A stretch of DNA of 32,128 nucleotides from Planctomycetota bacterium (GTDB lineage: Bacteria; Planctomycetota; Phycisphaerae; Sedimentisphaerales; Anaerohalosphaeraceae). Within the stretch, counting starts at the first letter, position 1, and the number at the start of each line of letters is the position of its first letter. The stretch covers positions 1 to 32,128 of the forward strand of contig JAGHBX010000282.1 in assembly GCA_021160785.1 (NCBI GenBank). Direction: 5' to 3'. The notes beneath the pieces were generated by a model. The model was given only the letters and a program-made list of their open reading frames with translations, ran no database searches and was not told the origin of the DNA. The position numbers and the translations under genes were made by a program. Of the stretch, positions 30,271 through 32,128 are shown one piece after another.

Positions 30271-32128
30271 ATGACAAGAAGCACACGTTTGATAGGATTG
30301 ACGGTTGTTTTGTTATGCACCGCCGGAGGTGTTCGCCCAGCCGACGCCTTTGATATGAAAACCTTTCTCGGATTCGATGCCGTTGACGCAAGAGCCGCCA
30401 ACACCGCCGATCCGAAAACGCTTTTCCAGACGAATGTATCGTACGATTCGCGGGTCGCGATACCGGTAGACGGCGTGATCGTTCATCAACACGGAACTTC
30501 CGCCGAACGGATTGCACGGATACTACAGTCATGGTCCGCGGAAGGTTTTCTGCCGCAGCGAATGTTCTTTGCCGATTCCGACGCAGGCAATCATTACACG
30601 CAAGGCCGGTTCGACGGCCGCGAACATTTCGAAGATATTGAACTCGACAAGAACGGCAAACGCGTTCTCTGCGCAAACGTCCGCCCCTACATGCTCCCCA
30701 CCAAAGGCTGGACCGAATACCTCAAAACACAGGTAAAATACTCAATCGACGGCGGCGCCGCAGCCATCTACCCGGAAGAACCGTTGGCCCACAACTACAC
30801 CGGCTACGAAGAAAGCTTCAAGAAAGCGTTTACAAAGGAATACGGCATACCGTGGCAGGGCGGACACGTTTCACCGGATGCATTCTTCAAAACGGCGAAG
30901 CTAAAGAACAAGCTTTATATTCAACTCGAGCAGGACCTCTGCGACTACACGACAAAATACGCCGCGTCAAAGGGCAGCCGGGCTGACTTCCTCATTCCCA
31001 TTCACAGCATATTCAGCAATCTAAGCGCTCGACTTGTCGCGCCGCTGGGCACATCACTCACGATGCGCGGCCATCAGGGTTATATCGGCCAGATCTGGAC
31101 GGGTCCGGTTCGCTGGACGATCGGTCAGTGCTCCAACAAGAAGATAACTTTTTTCGATTCGGCGTATGTAAACTACGACTACTTCGCCAATCTCGTCGCG
31201 GGCAGCAACCTCAAGCTCTATCTTCTCGCCGACCCCGTCGAAGACGACCCGCGATTCAAATGGGACGAGTACGGCAAATGGTACAAAGAATGTCTCGCCG
31301 CGAAGCTGATGTTTCCGACGGTGAGTCGCTATGAGGTTATGCCCTGGCCGGACAGAATCTTCCTGCCCGGCTATTCCATCGGCGGCGGCACGCCCGGCCC
31401 GGCGCCGTATCGAACCGTGCTGATGAGCTGCCTTACGGCATTGCAGAACATTCCGCCCGGCACGCGGCGGGATGTCTCCGGAGGCACAAAAGGTATCGGC
31501 ATGCTCATCGGAGATTCGGCGATGTGGCAAAACTCAAACCGCCCCGTCCAGGACCCCTTCATGGGATTGCTCATACCGCCCCTGAAGATGGGAATACCCG
31601 TCGATTCCGTTCCCATCGAACGCTCGGACGACGCCGATTATATGAAAAACTTTCGCCTGCTGATGCTGTCCTATGAAGCATGGAAACCCCAAAAGAAGGA
31701 GTACCACGACAATCTCCTCCGATGGGTCCGGAGCGGAGGCCTGCTGCTCGTCTTCGATACCAAAGACACCTTCGACGGCATCGACATGTTCTGGAAGCAG
31801 CAGGGCTTTGCATCGCCCCAGGCGCAACTGCTGAGCAAAATCGGATCGACTTACGGGTTTTCAGGCGACAACGTTAGCGCAGGCGACGTGAGCTATTTTC
31901 ACAAGTCGTTCGGACGCGGGCATGTAGTCGTAAGCAGCCTGTCGCCAAAAACATTCGTCGACGAAAAGACCGCCCGGCAAAAGTTCCTGCCTCTCTTGCG
32001 GGCATGCTTTGCAAAGCATCTCGGCCAAACCCTTGACGAGCCCCGTTTCCTGACCGCCCGTCGCGGCGAATTCCTCATCGCCCACACCTTCGACACCACC
32101 AGAACCATCGACGGAACATTCATAGATA
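30271..32128 (+). CDS. Large secreted protein, putative TIM-barrel glycoside hydrolase-like with a beta-galactosidase-trimerisation-like segment (truncated at window end)
   Basis: Manual translation from the ATG at 30271 (SD gaagggagg) with no stop found to the window end: MTRSTRLIGLTVVLLCTAGGVRPADAFDMKTFLGFDAV...AAIYPEEPLAHNYTGYEESFKKAFTKEYGIPW...FRLLMLSYEAWKPQKKEYHDNLLRWVRSGGLLLVFDTKDTF. Absent from the ORF track because it lacks an in-window stop. Confidence 0.8.
   Translation, partial: MTRSTRLIGLTVVLLCTAGGVRPADAFDMKTFLGFDAVDARAANTADPKTLFQTNVSYDSRVAIPVDGVIVHQHGTSAERIARILQSWSAEGFLPQRMFFADSDAGNHYTQGRFDGREHFEDIELDKNGKRVLCANVRPYMLPTKGWTEYLKTQVKYSIDGGAAAIYPEEPLAHNYTGYEESFKKAFTKEYGIPWQGGHVSPDAFFKTAKLKNKLYIQLEQDLCDYTTKYAASKGSRADFLIPIHSIFSNLSARLVAPLGTSLTMRGHQGYIGQIWTGPVRWTIGQCSNKKITFFDSAYVNYDYFANLVAGSNLKLYLLADPVEDDPRFKWDEYGKWYKECLAAKLMFPTVSRYEVMPWPDRIFLPGYSIGGGTPGPAPYRTVLMSCLTALQNIPPGTRRDVSGGTKGIGMLIGDSAMWQNSNRPVQDPFMGLLIPPLKMGIPVDSVPIERSDDADYMKNFRLLMLSYEAWKPQKKEYHDNLLRWVRSGGLLLVFDTKDTFDGIDMFWKQQGFASPQAQLLSKIGSTYGFSGDNVSAGDVSYFHKSFGRGHVVVSSLSPKTFVDEKTARQKFLPLLRACFAKHLGQTLDEPRFLTARRGEFLIAHTFDTTRTIDGTFID

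Overview
This 32 kb window looks like a Planctomycetota chromosome, probably Phycisphaerae/Sedimentisphaerales-like; that placement is inferred from gene content and style only. It holds a housekeeping block on the minus strand (ileS, mfd, a PpiC-type foldase lipoprotein, acpS, mnmG) and a sugar-catabolism operon (rhamnulokinase, L-fucose isomerase-like, DHDPS-family aldolase). It also holds a secreted glycan-degradation region: a GH2 beta-galactosidase with CHB_HEX_C and F5/8C-like modules, a sulfatase-maturase remnant, and two large secreted proteins, the last open at the window end. Two or three coding features are missing from the ORF track: a GNAT acetyltransferase truncated at the left edge (1..281, minus), a 55-aa YHS-domain ORF (27401..27568), and a large secreted protein running off the right edge (from 30271). 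The most unusual region is 26185-27725. There an anaerobic sulfatase-maturase (anSME) gene appears to carry two internal deletions and runs in frame into the C-terminal two thirds of a CsoR-type copper sensor. This is followed by a YHS domain and a short P-type Cu-ATPase P-domain fragment, so it reads as a multiply deleted csoR/copA locus, or an assembly collapse. The second notable signal is a dispersed palindromic repeat family (consensus GTAGGGYGGGGCTTGCCCCRCCG) with apparent compensatory variation at one stem pair. It has a 139-bp composite relative bounded by GTAGGGTG/CACCCTAC. No CRISPR array, rRNA, tRNA or intact transposase was recognised by eye.
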